Under the pieces are notes generated by a model. The model saw nothing but the letters and a program-made list of their open reading frames with translations, did no database searches and had not been told where the DNA came from. Shown here in pieces: positions 10,291-19,332 of a stretch of 64,000 bases of DNA. Position numbers and translations under genes: made by a program. This DNA comes from Roseiarcus sp963772555 (GTDB taxonomy: Bacteria > Pseudomonadota > Alphaproteobacteria > Rhizobiales > Beijerinckiaceae). The DNA is taken from NCBI GenBank assembly GCA_963772555.1, contig CAVYXQ010000003.1, positions 124,001-188,000 of the forward strand, given 5' to 3'. How positions within the stretch are numbered: the stretch's first letter is position 1; every line of letters begins with the position of its first letter.

Positions 10291-10301
10291 AGGCAACCCA
10301 C

Positions 10302-12131
10302 TTAGCGGGCGGAGAAAGTTTCGTGTGCGGATTCGGGCGGTTCAGGAATTCCGTGCTCCCGATCCGGACTGAAGGTCAATCCATTCGGATCCATCACCAG
10401 ACGCAGCTTGCGGACGTGGATGCCGCCGTCGGGCTGGTCATGGCCGATATTGATGAAGCCGACATCAGCGTATTCGCCCTCGAACAGCGCTCTGATCAGC
10501 ATGCGCGACTCTGGATCGAGGACGTCGAGCGCATCGTTCACCACGACCCAGAGCGGCCTTTGCAAGAGGACGCGCGCAAAGGCCAAGCGTTGCTTCTCGT
10601 CTTCAGACAACTGATGGTCCCATCGCTCCACCGCGTCGAGTCGGGGCGCGAGGCGTTCCAGTCCGACATCCGCGAGCGCCTTGGCGATCACCGCAGCCTC
10701 GAAGGCGTCGGCCGAGCTGGGATAGGCGACGGCCTCACGCAGAGAGCCAGGCGGGACGTAGGCGCGGACCGGCATGAACATGATGGATTGACGAGGCGGG
10801 CAGGTAATCCGCCCGCTGCCCCAGGGCCAAAGTCCTCCGATGGCGCGGAACAGCAAGGTTTTTTCCTCGCCGCTTTCGCCAGTGATGAGGACTCGCTCGC
10901 CGGCATCGAGGTTTGCCTGCGGTTCGCTCAGCATCACGCAGCCGGCCGGCGATGCGACGCGAAGGTCTTCGATCTTTATCCTCGGGCCCTCCGCCTCTGC
11001 AAAGTTGATGCGGCTCCTGGTCTGACCAAGCTCATCCATGGTGATCATCGCCTTTCGGAAGGCCGCCACGCGTAAAAGCGTGGCGCGCCAGTCCGCGATG
11101 CTGGAGAAATTGTCCACGAACCAGCGGAGCGAAGCTTGTACCTGATTGAAGGCGCCGATCACCACCATAAGCTCGCCGAAGCTCATTTCGCTCCGGAAGT
11201 AGGCTGGCGCAGCCACCAGAATCGGCGCGACAATCGCAAACCAGCCATAGCCGGCGGTGACCCATGTCAGCCGCGTCGTGGCCCAAACGATGCGCCGCGA
11301 GACTCCAAGAACCGTTGCGAATATTGCATCGAGGCGCGCCCTCTCATCGGCCTCGCCGCGGTAAAGGGTGATGCCGTCGAGGTCCTGATTCACGCGCACG
11401 AGGCCGAAGCGAAAGTCCGCTTCTCGTGCGTAGCGCTCGGCATTCAGATTGACCAACGGGCCGCCGACACGCCAACTCAAAAATGATGCCGCGCCGGCAT
11501 AAAAGAGCGCGCACCAGACCAGATACCCCGGCGGGGCGAACATGTGGCCCGCAATCGGTAAAAACGCGCCGCGCGAGAGCCCCCAAAGGACGCCGATAAA
11601 CGACGCCAGAAGCACGGTCGATTGCAGGAGGCCAACGCCCAAGTCGGTCGAAAGATCCGTCAGATGCAGTGCGTCGGCCTGGAGGCGCTGGTCCGGGTTG
11701 GCCCCGATGGCGCCTGCATTCGAAAGACGGAAAGCGCGAGAGGGGGCAAGCCACTGGTTCAAGAGGTCATTCACCAGGCCCTGGCGCAAGACCACTTTGG
11801 TCATCTGATTGAGCCACATCTGCGAGACATTGAGAACGAGCAATATGCCCGCGAGCACGGCGAAGACGCCGAGCTGCTCTATGAAGGCCGCCATATCCTT
11901 GTTGGTCAGCGCATTGTAGAATGGCTTGTTCCAAGCGTTGAGCCTGATCTGCATATAGGCCGTAGCGCCCACGACCCCGATCAGCCCACCGGCCAACATC
12001 AGGAGTTTATTGCGCTGGGGCGAAGCCCAGAAACCGGAGGCCATCCATATGAAATCGGACAAAAAACCGCCCGTGGTCGGACTGTCCGCGCTTTCGGCGC
12101 CATTCGGTGGTTTTTTGGGGTGTTCCGCCAT
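10302..12131 (-). CDS. SbmA/BacA-type ABC transporter (fused permease-ATPase) with degenerate ATPase motifs
   Basis: A 609-residue fusion. An N-terminal membrane domain with about six helices (residues ~45-330, including YMQIRLNAWNKPFYNAL, typical of the SbmA/BacA/YddA group) is followed by an ABC domain from ~370. The nucleotide-binding motifs are eroded. Walker A reads GESGEEKT, where the glycine before Lys is Glu. The signature is LSEDEKQ instead of LSGGQ-like. Walker B reads VVVNDALD, with Asn and Asp where Asp-Glu is normal. The H-loop (NIGHDQ) remains. ATP hydrolysis may be weak or absent. Family members move peptides, cobalamin or very-long-chain lipids; the substrate here is unknown. 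The stop is 11 bp before the start of the GH144-like gene, suggesting an operon with the glycan enzymes. Confidence 0.8.
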   Translation of the reverse strand: MAEHPKKPPNGAESADSPTTGGFLSDFIWMASGFWASPQRNKLLMLAGGLIGVVGATAYMQIRLNAWNKPFYNALTNKDMAAFIEQLGVFAVLAGILLVLNVSQMWLNQMTKVVLRQGLVNDLLNQWLAPSRAFRLSNAGAIGANPDQRLQADALHLTDLSTDLGVGLLQSTVLLASFIGVLWGLSRGAFLPIAGHMFAPPGYLVWCALFYAGAASFLSWRVGGPLVNLNAERYAREADFRFGLVRVNQDLDGITLYRGEADERARLDAIFATVLGVSRRIVWATTRLTWVTAGYGWFAIVAPILVAAPAYFRSEMSFGELMVVIGAFNQVQASLRWFVDNFSSIADWRATLLRVAAFRKAMITMDELGQTRSRINFAEAEGPRIKIEDLRVASPAGCVMLSEPQANLDAGERVLITGESGEEKTLLFRAIGGLWPWGSGRITCPPRQSIMFMPVRAYVPPGSLREAVAYPSSADAFEAAVIAKALADVGLERLAPRLDAVERWDHQLSEDEKQRLAFARVLLQRPLWVVVNDALDVLDPESRMLIRALFEGEYADVGFINIGHDQPDGGIHVRKLRLVMDPNGLTFSPDREHGIPEPPESAHETFSAR

Positions 12132-12310
12132 CGGATTCGATCCGTCCTCCGCAAGCGCTATTCTCGCATGATCCGGTCGCAGTCGTCTTGGCGTATATTC
12201 CGAGCCAAAGGGTCCGCTGTTGCATGAGGGCCGCCGCTTGCGAAGCCTATTTTATGATCCAAGACGGGAGGCCGATTAAAGCCATCCGCGGCTTACGATA
12301 GGGCAGGAGC

Positions 12311-14450
12311 ATGGGACGCATCGATACGTTGCTCGCGGCGATGACGCTCGAGGAGAAAATCGGCCAGCTCAACATGGTCGCGGCGTCCGGCGCGGTCACC
12401 GGCCCTGGCGCCCTCGGCGGGGTCCGCGAGGTGGTGCGAACCGGGCGTATCGGCAGCCTCCTGAATGTCTGGGGCGATGAGGCGCGGGCGCTTCAGCGTC
12501 TCGCCATCGAAGAAGTCTCGCCTCGGCATCCCGTTGCTGCTCGGCCTCGACGTCATCCATGGCCACCGCACGATCTTTCCCGTTCCGCTGGCGGAAGCTT
12601 GCGCGCTCGCGCCGGACCTGTGGGAGAGGACGGCGCGCGCGGCGGCCGATGAGGCCACGGAGGATGGCGTCGCCATGACCTTCGCGCCCATGCTCGACGT
12701 CGCCCGCGACCCGCGCTGGGGACGCGTCGTCGAGAGCCCGGGCGAAGACCCCTGGGTCGCATCGGAAATGGCGACCGCAAAGACGCGCGGCTTCCAGGGC
12801 CGCGACCTTGCGGCGGCGGACAGCCTCGCCGCGACGGCGAAACACCTCTGCGCCTATGGCGCCGTCACCGCCGGGCGTGAATACGCCTCCGTCGACGTGT
12901 CCGAGAGATCGCTCCTGGAAATATACCTGCCGCCGTTTTCGGCCGCCGTGGCCGCCGGCGTTGCGGCGGTCATGCCGGCGTTCATCGACATCGCCGGCGC
13001 GCCGATGACCGCCAACGCGCCCCTCTTGCAAGGCTGGCTGCGCGGCGGCCGCGACTTCGCCGGCGTCGTCGTCAGCGACTACGGCGCGGTCGGGGAATTG
13101 CTCCGCCATGGCGTCGCCGGCGACGCCGCCGAGGCGGCCGCGCTCGCGCTTGCGGCGGGCGTCGACATCGACATGATGAGCAACGCCTATGCAGAGGGCC
13201 TGCCCGCAGCGCTCGAGCGCGGTCTCGCGACCATCGCCGCGATCGACGCCAGCGTCAGGCGCGTGCTCGCGCTGAAAGAACGGCTCGGACTTTTCGACGC
13301 CCCATACCGGCGCGGTTCGCCGCGCCCCGCCGCCGATCAACGTAGCGCGGCCCGAACCCTTGAATTGGCCCGCGAGGCCGCACGACGCGCCATCGTCTTG
13401 CTAACGCATCGCAACAACGTCTTGCCGTTGTCGCGCGAGGCTAAACGGATCGCTGTCGTGGGCCCTCTGGCCGCCGCCTCCGGCGAGATGCTTGGATCCT
13501 GGGCGTCGGCCGGCGACGCGGGCAAGGCCGTGGCCATCCTCGACGGGCTGCGAGCCGCCCTGCCGGGGCGCCGGATCGACTTTGCCCGCGGCGTCGACAT
13601 CGAGGGCGAGGACGAGAGCGGCATTCCGCCCGCCGTCGAGCTCTGCGCCGAGGCGGACGTCGTCGTTCTTTGCCTCGGCGAGGCCGCCGCGATGAGCGGG
13701 GAGGCGGCGAGTCGAGCCGATCTTGGGCTGCCCGGGCGCCAGCGCGCGCTCGCCGAGGCCGTCCTCGACGCAGGGAAGCCCGTCGTCGTCCTTCTGTCGT
13801 CGGGCCGCCCGCTCGCCCTGCCGTGGCTCTTCGAACGCGCGGACGCCGTCCTGGCGACCTGGTTTCTCGGCAGCCAAGCCGGACACGCCGTCGCCGATGT
13901 CTTGACCGGCCGATTCAACCCATGCGGAAAATTGCCGATAAGCTGGCCGCGCCACGGCGGGCAGGTCCCGATCTTCTACAGTCAGCGGCCGTCAGGACGG
14001 CCAGCCATGCCGGGCGTTCGCTATTCGAGCTCCTATCTCGATACGCCCGTCACCCCGCAATTTCCTTTCGGCCACGGGCTATCCTACAGCCGCTTCGCGC
14101 TCTCTGATCTGCGATGCGTTCCAAGCCGCCTCCGGGCGGGCGAGAGCCTCGAGGTCAGCGTCCTGGTCCGCAACGACAGCGAGGTCGCCGGCGAAGCGAC
14201 GCTGTTCCTCTTCGTTCGCGACGTCGTCGCGAGCGTGGCGCGCCCGCTCATGGAACTGAAGGGCCTTCGCAAGATCGTGTTGGCCGGCGGCGAACGGGGC
14301 GCGGCGGCATGGCGGCTCGAGGCAAAGGACCTGGCGTTCGTCGGTCTCAGTCTCGAACCCGTCCTCGAACCCGGCGAGTTTCAAATCCATGTCGGACAGA
14401 GCGCCGACCCGGCCGAGCTTCTGACCGACGTCATTGAACTCGAACCATAA
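12311..14450 (+). pseudogene. GH3 beta-glucosidase (BglX-like), broken by a +1 frameshift
   Basis: Two overlapping frames together give one full-length (~710 residue) GH3 protein. The first, from ATG 12311, reads MGRIDTLLAAMTLEEKIGQL and stays in family to RLAIEE. The second resumes with SRLGIPLLLGLDVIHGHRTI and runs to 14450. The switch lies at 12510-12516, where one extra base restores the canonical EESRLGIP when removed. The nucleophile region FAGVVVSDYG holds the conserved Asp; GEAAAMSGEAASRADLGLPG is the C-terminal-domain loop with the acid/base Glu; a fibronectin-III-like tail follows. No signal peptide, so it probably acts in the cytosol on oligoglucans. The lesion may be real or a homopolymer-type sequencing error. 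Confidence 0.82.
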
Positions 14451-14536
14451 TGCCTTCCAACCTCTCCCTGCGCCTCGACGACGGGATGAGCGAAGACGCT
14501 CGATATTCGCCGCAGGCAGCTTGTCCGCCGCCTCTA

Positions 14537-14577
14537 TTGCTGCTCCCCGGCGCTTTTATTGCGCCGGGAACCAGCAA
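14537..14577. terminator. Long hairpin between convergent genes, possible bidirectional terminator
   Basis: CCCGGCGC (14546-14553) pairs with GCGCCGGG (14561-14568) around a 7-base AT-rich loop. A second short helix can form outside it, TTGCTG with CAGCAA. It lies between the ends of the GH3 gene (+) and the phasin gene (-), where a shared terminator would be expected. There is no clear T-run after the stem on either strand, so it may stabilise 3' ends rather than act as a classical intrinsic terminator. Confidence 0.4.
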
Positions 14578-14587
14578 GAGCCGTCTC

Positions 14588-14953
14588 TCAACGCTTCGGA
14601 GTGAGCGATTCCATCGCGGTTCGCGACGCCTCCTGGCTCAGACTGGCGAGCTCCTTCGCCTGATCGCCCATCGCGACCGCCCGGTCGCGCATATGCGAGG
14701 TCACGAACTGGACGAAGTCCGAGGGCGACCGCGCCTCCATCAACTTCTGGGTGAACCGGACGTTCGCCTCGGCGTTCGCCTGAAAGAACTGCATGAGCTT
14801 CGTCTGATAGTCCTGCACGGCTTTGAACGAGGAGCCGAGGGCGCCGCCGTAGAGGTTGGCGGCATTCGCGAATTGCGACGTCATGTCTTCGCCCATCTTC
14901 GTCGCGGCAGCAGTCGCGTCCGCGGCCGGATTGTCGCGCTTTTCGGTGCTCAT
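14588..14953 (-). CDS. Phasin family protein
   Basis: A 121-residue, Ala/Gln-rich, largely helical protein without a signal peptide. The segment FKAVQDYQTKLMQFFQANAE followed by FVQFVTSHMRDRAVAMGDQAKEL is typical of the phasin_2 family, which coats polyhydroxyalkanoate granules and controls their size. The gene stands alone; no PHA synthase or depolymerase lies in the window. Many alphaproteobacteria carry several such genes, and some act more as general stress proteins, so a granule role is likely but not proved here. Confidence 0.85.
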   Translation of the reverse strand: MSTEKRDNPAADATAAATKMGEDMTSQFANAANLYGGALGSSFKAVQDYQTKLMQFFQANAEANVRFTQKLMEARSPSDFVQFVTSHMRDRAVAMGDQAKELASLSQEASRTAMESLTPKR

Positions 14954-15080
14954 GCCATACCTCCGCCAATTCGAAAGTTAAGAACTCGCTCGCGGCGCCG
15001 ACGCCGGTGGCAGCAGATCTTGGAGAGGCGCTGGTCGCCGGCGGTCCGCGTGCTCGATTGATATCGGCCCGTTCGCCTCG

Positions 15081-15773
15081 CTAATCAAGCGCCGCGAAGC
15101 GCCGATGGAGGCTTGAGTCACCCGGCGCCGAGTACCGGCCGTAATTGGCCATGCGGTCGGCGACGTTCCTGATCTCCTCCGGCGAGAGGAGCGGCGGATC
15201 GCCGAGCTGCAGGCAATTGACGTACTGGCGCGCCAGCGTCTCGACCTCGACCGCGAGCCACATGGCGCCCGCAAGATCGGCCCCGAGCGCGATCATGCCG
15301 TGATGGGCGAGGAGACAGGCCATCCGGCCGTTCAGCGCTTCGACCGCATTGTTCGACAATTCCTCGGTGCCGAAGGTTGCGTAGGGCGCGCAGCGGATCG
15401 TGTCGCCCCCCGCGGCGGCGACCATGTAATGGATCGGAGGAATGCCCCGCTCCATGATGGCGAGCGTCGTGGCGTAGGTCGGATGCGCATGAACGATGGC
15501 GTTCACTTCCGGTCGTGCGCGCAGGATCGCCAGGTGAAACCGCCATTCCGTCGAGGGGCGGCCTCGTCCGACGACGGACCCATCCAAGCTCATCGCGACG
15601 ATGTCCTTCGGCTTCATGAGGTCGTAAGCGAGACTCGTCGGCGTGATCAGCGCCCCATCGCCGTGGCGAAGGCTGATATTGCCCGAGGTTCCCTGGTTGA
15701 TGCCGAGCGCGTTCATCGACCGGCAGGCGTCGATGATGCTTTGGCGTTTGTTCTTTTCGGCCGGCGAAGGCAT
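15081..15773 (-). CDS. Class II aldolase/adducin family protein
   Basis: A 230-residue class II aldolase (FucA/AraD fold). The zinc site is complete: His95 and His97 in VHAHPTYAT and a later His in LAHHGMIALG (157/158). Glu76 in PSTEWRFH is the expected catalytic glutamate. The phosphate-binding loop GTSGNISLR is near residue 28. Family members cleave sugar phosphates such as L-fuculose-1-phosphate or act as epimerases. With no sugar-pathway neighbours the substrate cannot be named. The frame begins at ATG 15773 and the gene appears to be a single transcription unit, divergent from the lipoprotein gene at 16092. Confidence 0.85.
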   Translation of the reverse strand: MPSPAEKNKRQSIIDACRSMNALGINQGTSGNISLRHGDGALITPTSLAYDLMKPKDIVAMSLDGSVVGRGRPSTEWRFHLAILRARPEVNAIVHAHPTYATTLAIMERGIPPIHYMVAAAGGDTIRCAPYATFGTEELSNNAVEALNGRMACLLAHHGMIALGADLAGAMWLAVEVETLARQYVNCLQLGDPPLLSPEEIRNVADRMANYGRYSAPGDSSLHRRFAALD

Positions 15774-16091
15774 GGCGCTTTCCAGTGCTTGAACGAGTCC
15801 ACGCAGGACGCCTGGCGGACATCCGCGTTCTAAATCGCCGTCTTGCGGCGCTGCAAGCCGCCGCGGCGCCGGCCGCCCGCCGGGCCAAAGCCATCAGGCA
15901 CAGCGCTTGGTCGCCGTGGCGCCAAATCCGCATTCAACGGAGCAGATCCGGTCTGGGACCCCAGCGCCGAAGGCTCGTTGACCCGATGCGCTTCGTTTGC
16001 TAGCAGAGACCTCGCAAAACAACACGCTCAAGAATTTCGCGGGTGTTGCGGCGCGGATTGCTCTGAGCGGTCACAGGTTGAGGGGGCGTTG
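15774..16091. other. Intergenic region, no gene seen
   Basis: This 318-base stretch separates the divergent aldolase and lipoprotein genes, so it must hold promoters for both. Short open frames across it have no family-like sequence and look like noise of GC-rich DNA. I see no clear -35/-10 pair, RNA gene or repeat. Confidence 0.5.
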
Positions 16092-16562
16092 GTGGGCATC
16101 GTAAATCGTGTCGGCGCGTTGGCCTTGGCGGGATTCGCAGCGGCCGCTCTCGCGGCTTGTCAAACAGAGGCGCCGCCGCCGCCGGTGGCCGCCGCGCCGA
16201 GCGTCAGCGCCGTGGCGCTCGTCGGCAAATGGGGATTGGCGTCCTACCACAGGGACGCCGACAGGACGCGCACGATGAAGGAGGCGTCCTCCCAGTGCAA
16301 CAAGCCCTATGTCATCAGCCAGGGTCCGAACGGCGGCGTGATGATGTATCTCGCCGATCAGCCGAAGCTTCAGGAACTCGTGATGAAGGCCGGCCCGGAC
16401 GGCAAGAACTATCTCGGGCCGCCGGGCGACGCCCCGACCGCCGACGATCGCGAAGTCCTGGACGTAGACCCGAATTCGTTCACCACGATCTGGGTCGATC
16501 CCGATAACGCCGCAAGATACGGCACCATGGTCTACGAGCGCTGCGGCGCCAAGAAGGCGTGA
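16092..16562 (+). CDS. Small lipoprotein of unknown function
   Basis: A 156-residue protein read from GTG 16092, preceded by a strong GAGGGGG ribosome-binding site at ~16080; the much longer open frame upstream lacks coding character. The N-terminus is a lipoprotein signal (hydrophobic stretch ending LAACQ, lipobox Cys at residue 22), so the mature protein is lipid-anchored. A Pro/Ala linker is followed by a compact domain beginning ALVGKWGLASYHRDADR, with two cysteines (SQCNKP and the terminal YERCG). I do not recognise the family. It may be envelope-related, given the L,D-transpeptidase gene 34 bp downstream on the same strand. Confidence 0.7.
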   Translation: MGIVNRVGALALAGFAAAALAACQTEAPPPPVAAAPSVSAVALVGKWGLASYHRDADRTRTMKEASSQCNKPYVISQGPNGGVMMYLADQPKLQELVMKAGPDGKNYLGPPGDAPTADDREVLDVDPNSFTTIWVDPDNAARYGTMVYERCGAKKA

Positions 16563-16596
16563 TATCAACCGGGCTTTCCCAGCATATGGAGCGTGC

Positions 16597-17214
16597 ATGA
16601 CGGTTCAAGCGGGTTCTTTCCTACGAACGGCGCTGGCTGCGGCGATCGCCGCAGCGGCGCTGGCGCTTCCGGGCGCGTTCGCGACGGCGCAGCAGATCGA
16701 CATGAACGTCGTCGACCAGCCGGGCTATCAGCCCACGCCGGAAGAAGAGCAGCTGACCGGCGCCTACGAGCGCCAGGAGGTGTTCTTCCGCACGACCGAA
16801 GCGCCGGGCACGCTCATCATCGACACGAGTCAGCGCTTCCTCTACCTCGTGCAGCCCAACAACCGCGCCCTGCGCTACGGGATCGGCGTGGGCCGCCAGG
16901 GTTTCCAGTGGTCGGGCCTGCAGAAGATCTCGCGCAAGCAGGAATGGCCGGACTGGCGGCCGCCGCCGGAGATGATCGAGCGGCAGCCGTACCTGCCGCG
17001 CTTCATGGCCGGCGGACCCGGCAATCCGCTCGGCGCCCGCGCGTTCTATCTCGGCCAGACGGTCTATCGCATTCACGGCACCAACCAGCCGCAGACGATC
17101 GGACACGCCGTCTCGTCGGGCTGCTTCCGGCTGGTCAACGAGGATGTGATCGACCTTTACGACCGCGTGCCGGTCGGCACCAAGGTCATCATCAAGCAGG
17201 CGGTCGCCCTTTAA
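16597..17214 (+). CDS. L,D-transpeptidase (YkuD family)
   Basis: A 205-residue exported protein with an N-terminal signal peptide (residues ~1-32). The YkuD catalytic motif is intact: HGTNQP (His160), then IGHAVSSGCFRL with His170 and nucleophile Cys176. Such enzymes form 3-3 peptidoglycan cross-links or attach proteins to peptidoglycan in the periplasm. The region APGTLIIDTSQRFLYLVQPN is the usual start of the catalytic domain. It follows the lipoprotein gene closely and is 49 bp before a binding-protein gene, so co-transcription is possible. Confidence 0.9.
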   Translation: MTVQAGSFLRTALAAAIAAAALALPGAFATAQQIDMNVVDQPGYQPTPEEEQLTGAYERQEVFFRTTEAPGTLIIDTSQRFLYLVQPNNRALRYGIGVGRQGFQWSGLQKISRKQEWPDWRPPPEMIERQPYLPRFMAGGPGNPLGARAFYLGQTVYRIHGTNQPQTIGHAVSSGCFRLVNEDVIDLYDRVPVGTKVIIKQAVAL

Positions 17215-17263
17215 GCGATCGCCGTAGCTTTCAGAATCTTCGCCCTAGCTTTCGAGGCTGGTC

Positions 17264-18283
17264 ATGCGCTTTTTCATCCCGCTCCTCGCCGCCGCGGCGG
17301 CCCTCGGCTTCGGCGTGTCGATCGCCGAAGCGCAGCAGACGCTCAAAACCGTGCAGGATCGCGGCTCGCTCATCTGCGGCGTGAGCCAGGGGCTCGAGGG
17401 CTTCTCGTTCAAGGACGACAAGGGCGACTGGTCCGGCTTCGACGTCGACTTCTGCCGCGCGCTGGCCGCCGCCATTTTCAACGATCCGTCGAAGGTGCAG
17501 TACGTGCCGCTTTCGGCTGCGGAGCGGTTCGACGCGCTCAAGAACAAGCAGATCGACGTGCTGTCGCGCAACTCGACCTGGACGATGGGACGCGAGATCG
17601 ATTCGGGCGTCGTCTTCGCCGGGGTCGACTACTACGACGGGCAAGCGTTCCTCGTTCCCAAGAGCCGCAAGCTGACTTCCGCGCTCGAACTCGACGGCAG
17701 CAAGGTCTGCGTGCAGTCCGGAACGACGTCCGAGCCCAACTTCGTCGACTTCTTCGAATCGAACCACATGAACTACGAGATCGTCCGCGGCGCGACGGTC
17801 GCCGATGTGCTCGCTGACTATCAGGCCGGCAAGTGCAACGTGCTGACGAGCGACAAGTCCGGGCTCTTCGCGCTGCGCCTGCAGATGGCGAAGCCCGGCG
17901 ACAACGCCATCCTGCCCGACGTGATCTCGAAGGAGCCGCTCGGACCCGTGGTGCGGCAGGACGACATGCAGTGGTTCAATACCGTCAAGTGGGTCAATTT
18001 CGCCCTGATCGACGCTGAGGAGCTCGGCGTCGGGTCGAAGACGCTCGACGACGCGATGCAGTCGCAGAAGCCTTCGGTGAAGCGCCTCGTCGGAACGGAG
18101 GGCGAGTTCGGCAAGCCGCTCGGCCTCACGAACGCCTGGGCCGTCAACGCCATCCGCGCGGTCGGCAACTACGGCGAGATGTTCGACCGCAATGTCGGCG
18201 CCCATTCGAAGCTCGGCATTCCGCGCGGCCTCAACGAGCTTTGGGACAACGGCGGCATCATGTACGCGCCGCCGATCCGCTGA
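17264..18283 (+). CDS. Polar amino-acid ABC transporter substrate-binding protein
   Basis: A 339-residue periplasmic protein with a cleavable signal peptide (residues 1-25, ending AEAQQ). It begins TLKTVQDRGSLICGVSQGLEGFS and has DFCRALAAAIFND and RFDALKNKQIDVLSRNSTWT, the pattern of the AapJ/BztA general L-amino-acid binding proteins (SBP_bac_3). No permease or ATPase gene of this transporter class lies nearby, so it is an orphan component that probably serves a system encoded elsewhere. Confidence 0.9.
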   Translation: MRFFIPLLAAAAALGFGVSIAEAQQTLKTVQDRGSLICGVSQGLEGFSFKDDKGDWSGFDVDFCRALAAAIFNDPSKVQYVPLSAAERFDALKNKQIDVLSRNSTWTMGREIDSGVVFAGVDYYDGQAFLVPKSRKLTSALELDGSKVCVQSGTTSEPNFVDFFESNHMNYEIVRGATVADVLADYQAGKCNVLTSDKSGLFALRLQMAKPGDNAILPDVISKEPLGPVVRQDDMQWFNTVKWVNFALIDAEELGVGSKTLDDAMQSQKPSVKRLVGTEGEFGKPLGLTNAWAVNAIRAVGNYGEMFDRNVGAHSKLGIPRGLNELWDNGGIMYAPPIR

Positions 18284-18311
18284 GGTCGGGAATTCACGAT
18301 CGCGCCGGAGG

Positions 18312-18545
18312 CTAGCGGCAAACCCTCGTCCTGCCCTCGTAATGACACCGGCTCTGATCTGGCGCAGTGTCCTGCGGCGAGGCGCTCGGAGTGGCGGGCT
18401 TTGGCGCCGGCTTCGGCATGACGAGATTCTGCGCCGGCGGCGGCGGGACGATGATCACGGGATAGGCGAATTGCGCTGCGGCGGGAACGCTTGCGGCAAG
18501 GGCGGCTGCAAGGGCGGCCGCAGCGCCGAGAACCTTGGCTCTCAT
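18312..18545 (-). CDS. Small secreted Pro/Ala-rich protein
   Basis: A 77-residue protein read from ATG 18545 because that start gives a clean signal peptide (MRAKVLGAAAALAAALAASVPAAA). The mature part is a proline-rich linker (VIIVPPPPAQNLVMPKPAPK) ending in a short motif with two cysteines (SRCHYEGRTRVCR). The tail resembles the C-terminus of the small secreted protein at 20278-20511 (YYRAGVRVCR), hinting at a shared short Cys motif. Function unknown. It is convergent with the amino-acid binding-protein gene. Confidence 0.55.
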   Translation of the reverse strand: MRAKVLGAAAALAAALAASVPAAAQFAYPVIIVPPPPAQNLVMPKPAPKPATPSASPQDTAPDQSRCHYEGRTRVCR

Positions 18546-18629
18546 AGTCGTTACCCACCGCTCACCGACGCCTTCATTCAAGCCCCTAACGCGGGGAATG
18601 TCGATAGGCCGATGTGATAAAGTCGCCGG

Positions 18630-19058
18630 TCAATCGAGATGCGCCGTCGCCATCTGCAGGCGGATCTCCCGCGCGAACTGGACGAGCGAGGCGATCAGCA
18701 GCGCCAGCGCGACGACGAACATCGCCGCGACAATCCCGCCATGCGAGATGCCGGCGAGCGCTGCGAGAAACGCGGCGATCAGCAGCATCGCCGTCACCAG
18801 CGCGCTCAGGACCGAGAAATAGATGGCGGCGCCGAGAAGCGTCACGCGGCGCCCGTAAGCCTTGCCCAGCGCCTGCCTGAGCGAGGGATCGGCAGCGGCG
18901 GCGTCTCCGGATTGGAGGGCGCGGTTGCGATCGATGACCCGCTCCATCCTGGCGATCAGGATCGACAGGAACCCCGCCACCGCGCCCAGCATGAACGCCG
19001 GCGCCGTCGCATGGGTGATCGCCAGGCTCAGGTGATCGATATCGGCGACGACCGCCAT
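18630..19058 (-). CDS. DUF2721-like integral membrane protein
   Basis: A 142-residue protein from ATG 19058. It starts with a short soluble segment (ADIDHLSLAITHATAPAFM) leading into a first membrane helix (LGAVAGFLSILIARM). A cytoplasmic segment with ERVIDRNRAL follows, then two more helices (VTLLGAAIYFSVLSALVTAM and GGIVAAMFVVALALLIASL). This order and the RxxxIxRxR segment after helix 1 fit DUF2721 proteins, whose function is unknown. An upstream TTG would add 30 residues of poor coding quality. Confidence 0.75.
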   Translation of the reverse strand: MAVVADIDHLSLAITHATAPAFMLGAVAGFLSILIARMERVIDRNRALQSGDAAAADPSLRQALGKAYGRRVTLLGAAIYFSVLSALVTAMLLIAAFLAALAGISHGGIVAAMFVVALALLIASLVQFAREIRLQMATAHLD

Positions 19059-19332
19059 GCCTCTCCGCCGCGCTTGCCTTCGCTGTGTCGGAAGCCCGAG
19101 CTTCCCATTCAAAGCGTCGACAATGGAGAGCGGCTGCGGCAAATGCAACCCGCGCTCCCGAGACGCCTATCGTTCGCCCGGACCGTGTTCTTTCTGTCAC
19201 GGCCCGCGCCTTTTCGACGCCGTGGACTCGATCCGGGGCCATCGCGCCTTGCCGGCCGGAAGGCCGTCGGCCTAAGCTTTGGCAAAGCGCATCAGATCTG
19301 CCGATCGGCGGACGGCGCTTCGGGGGCGTTTG

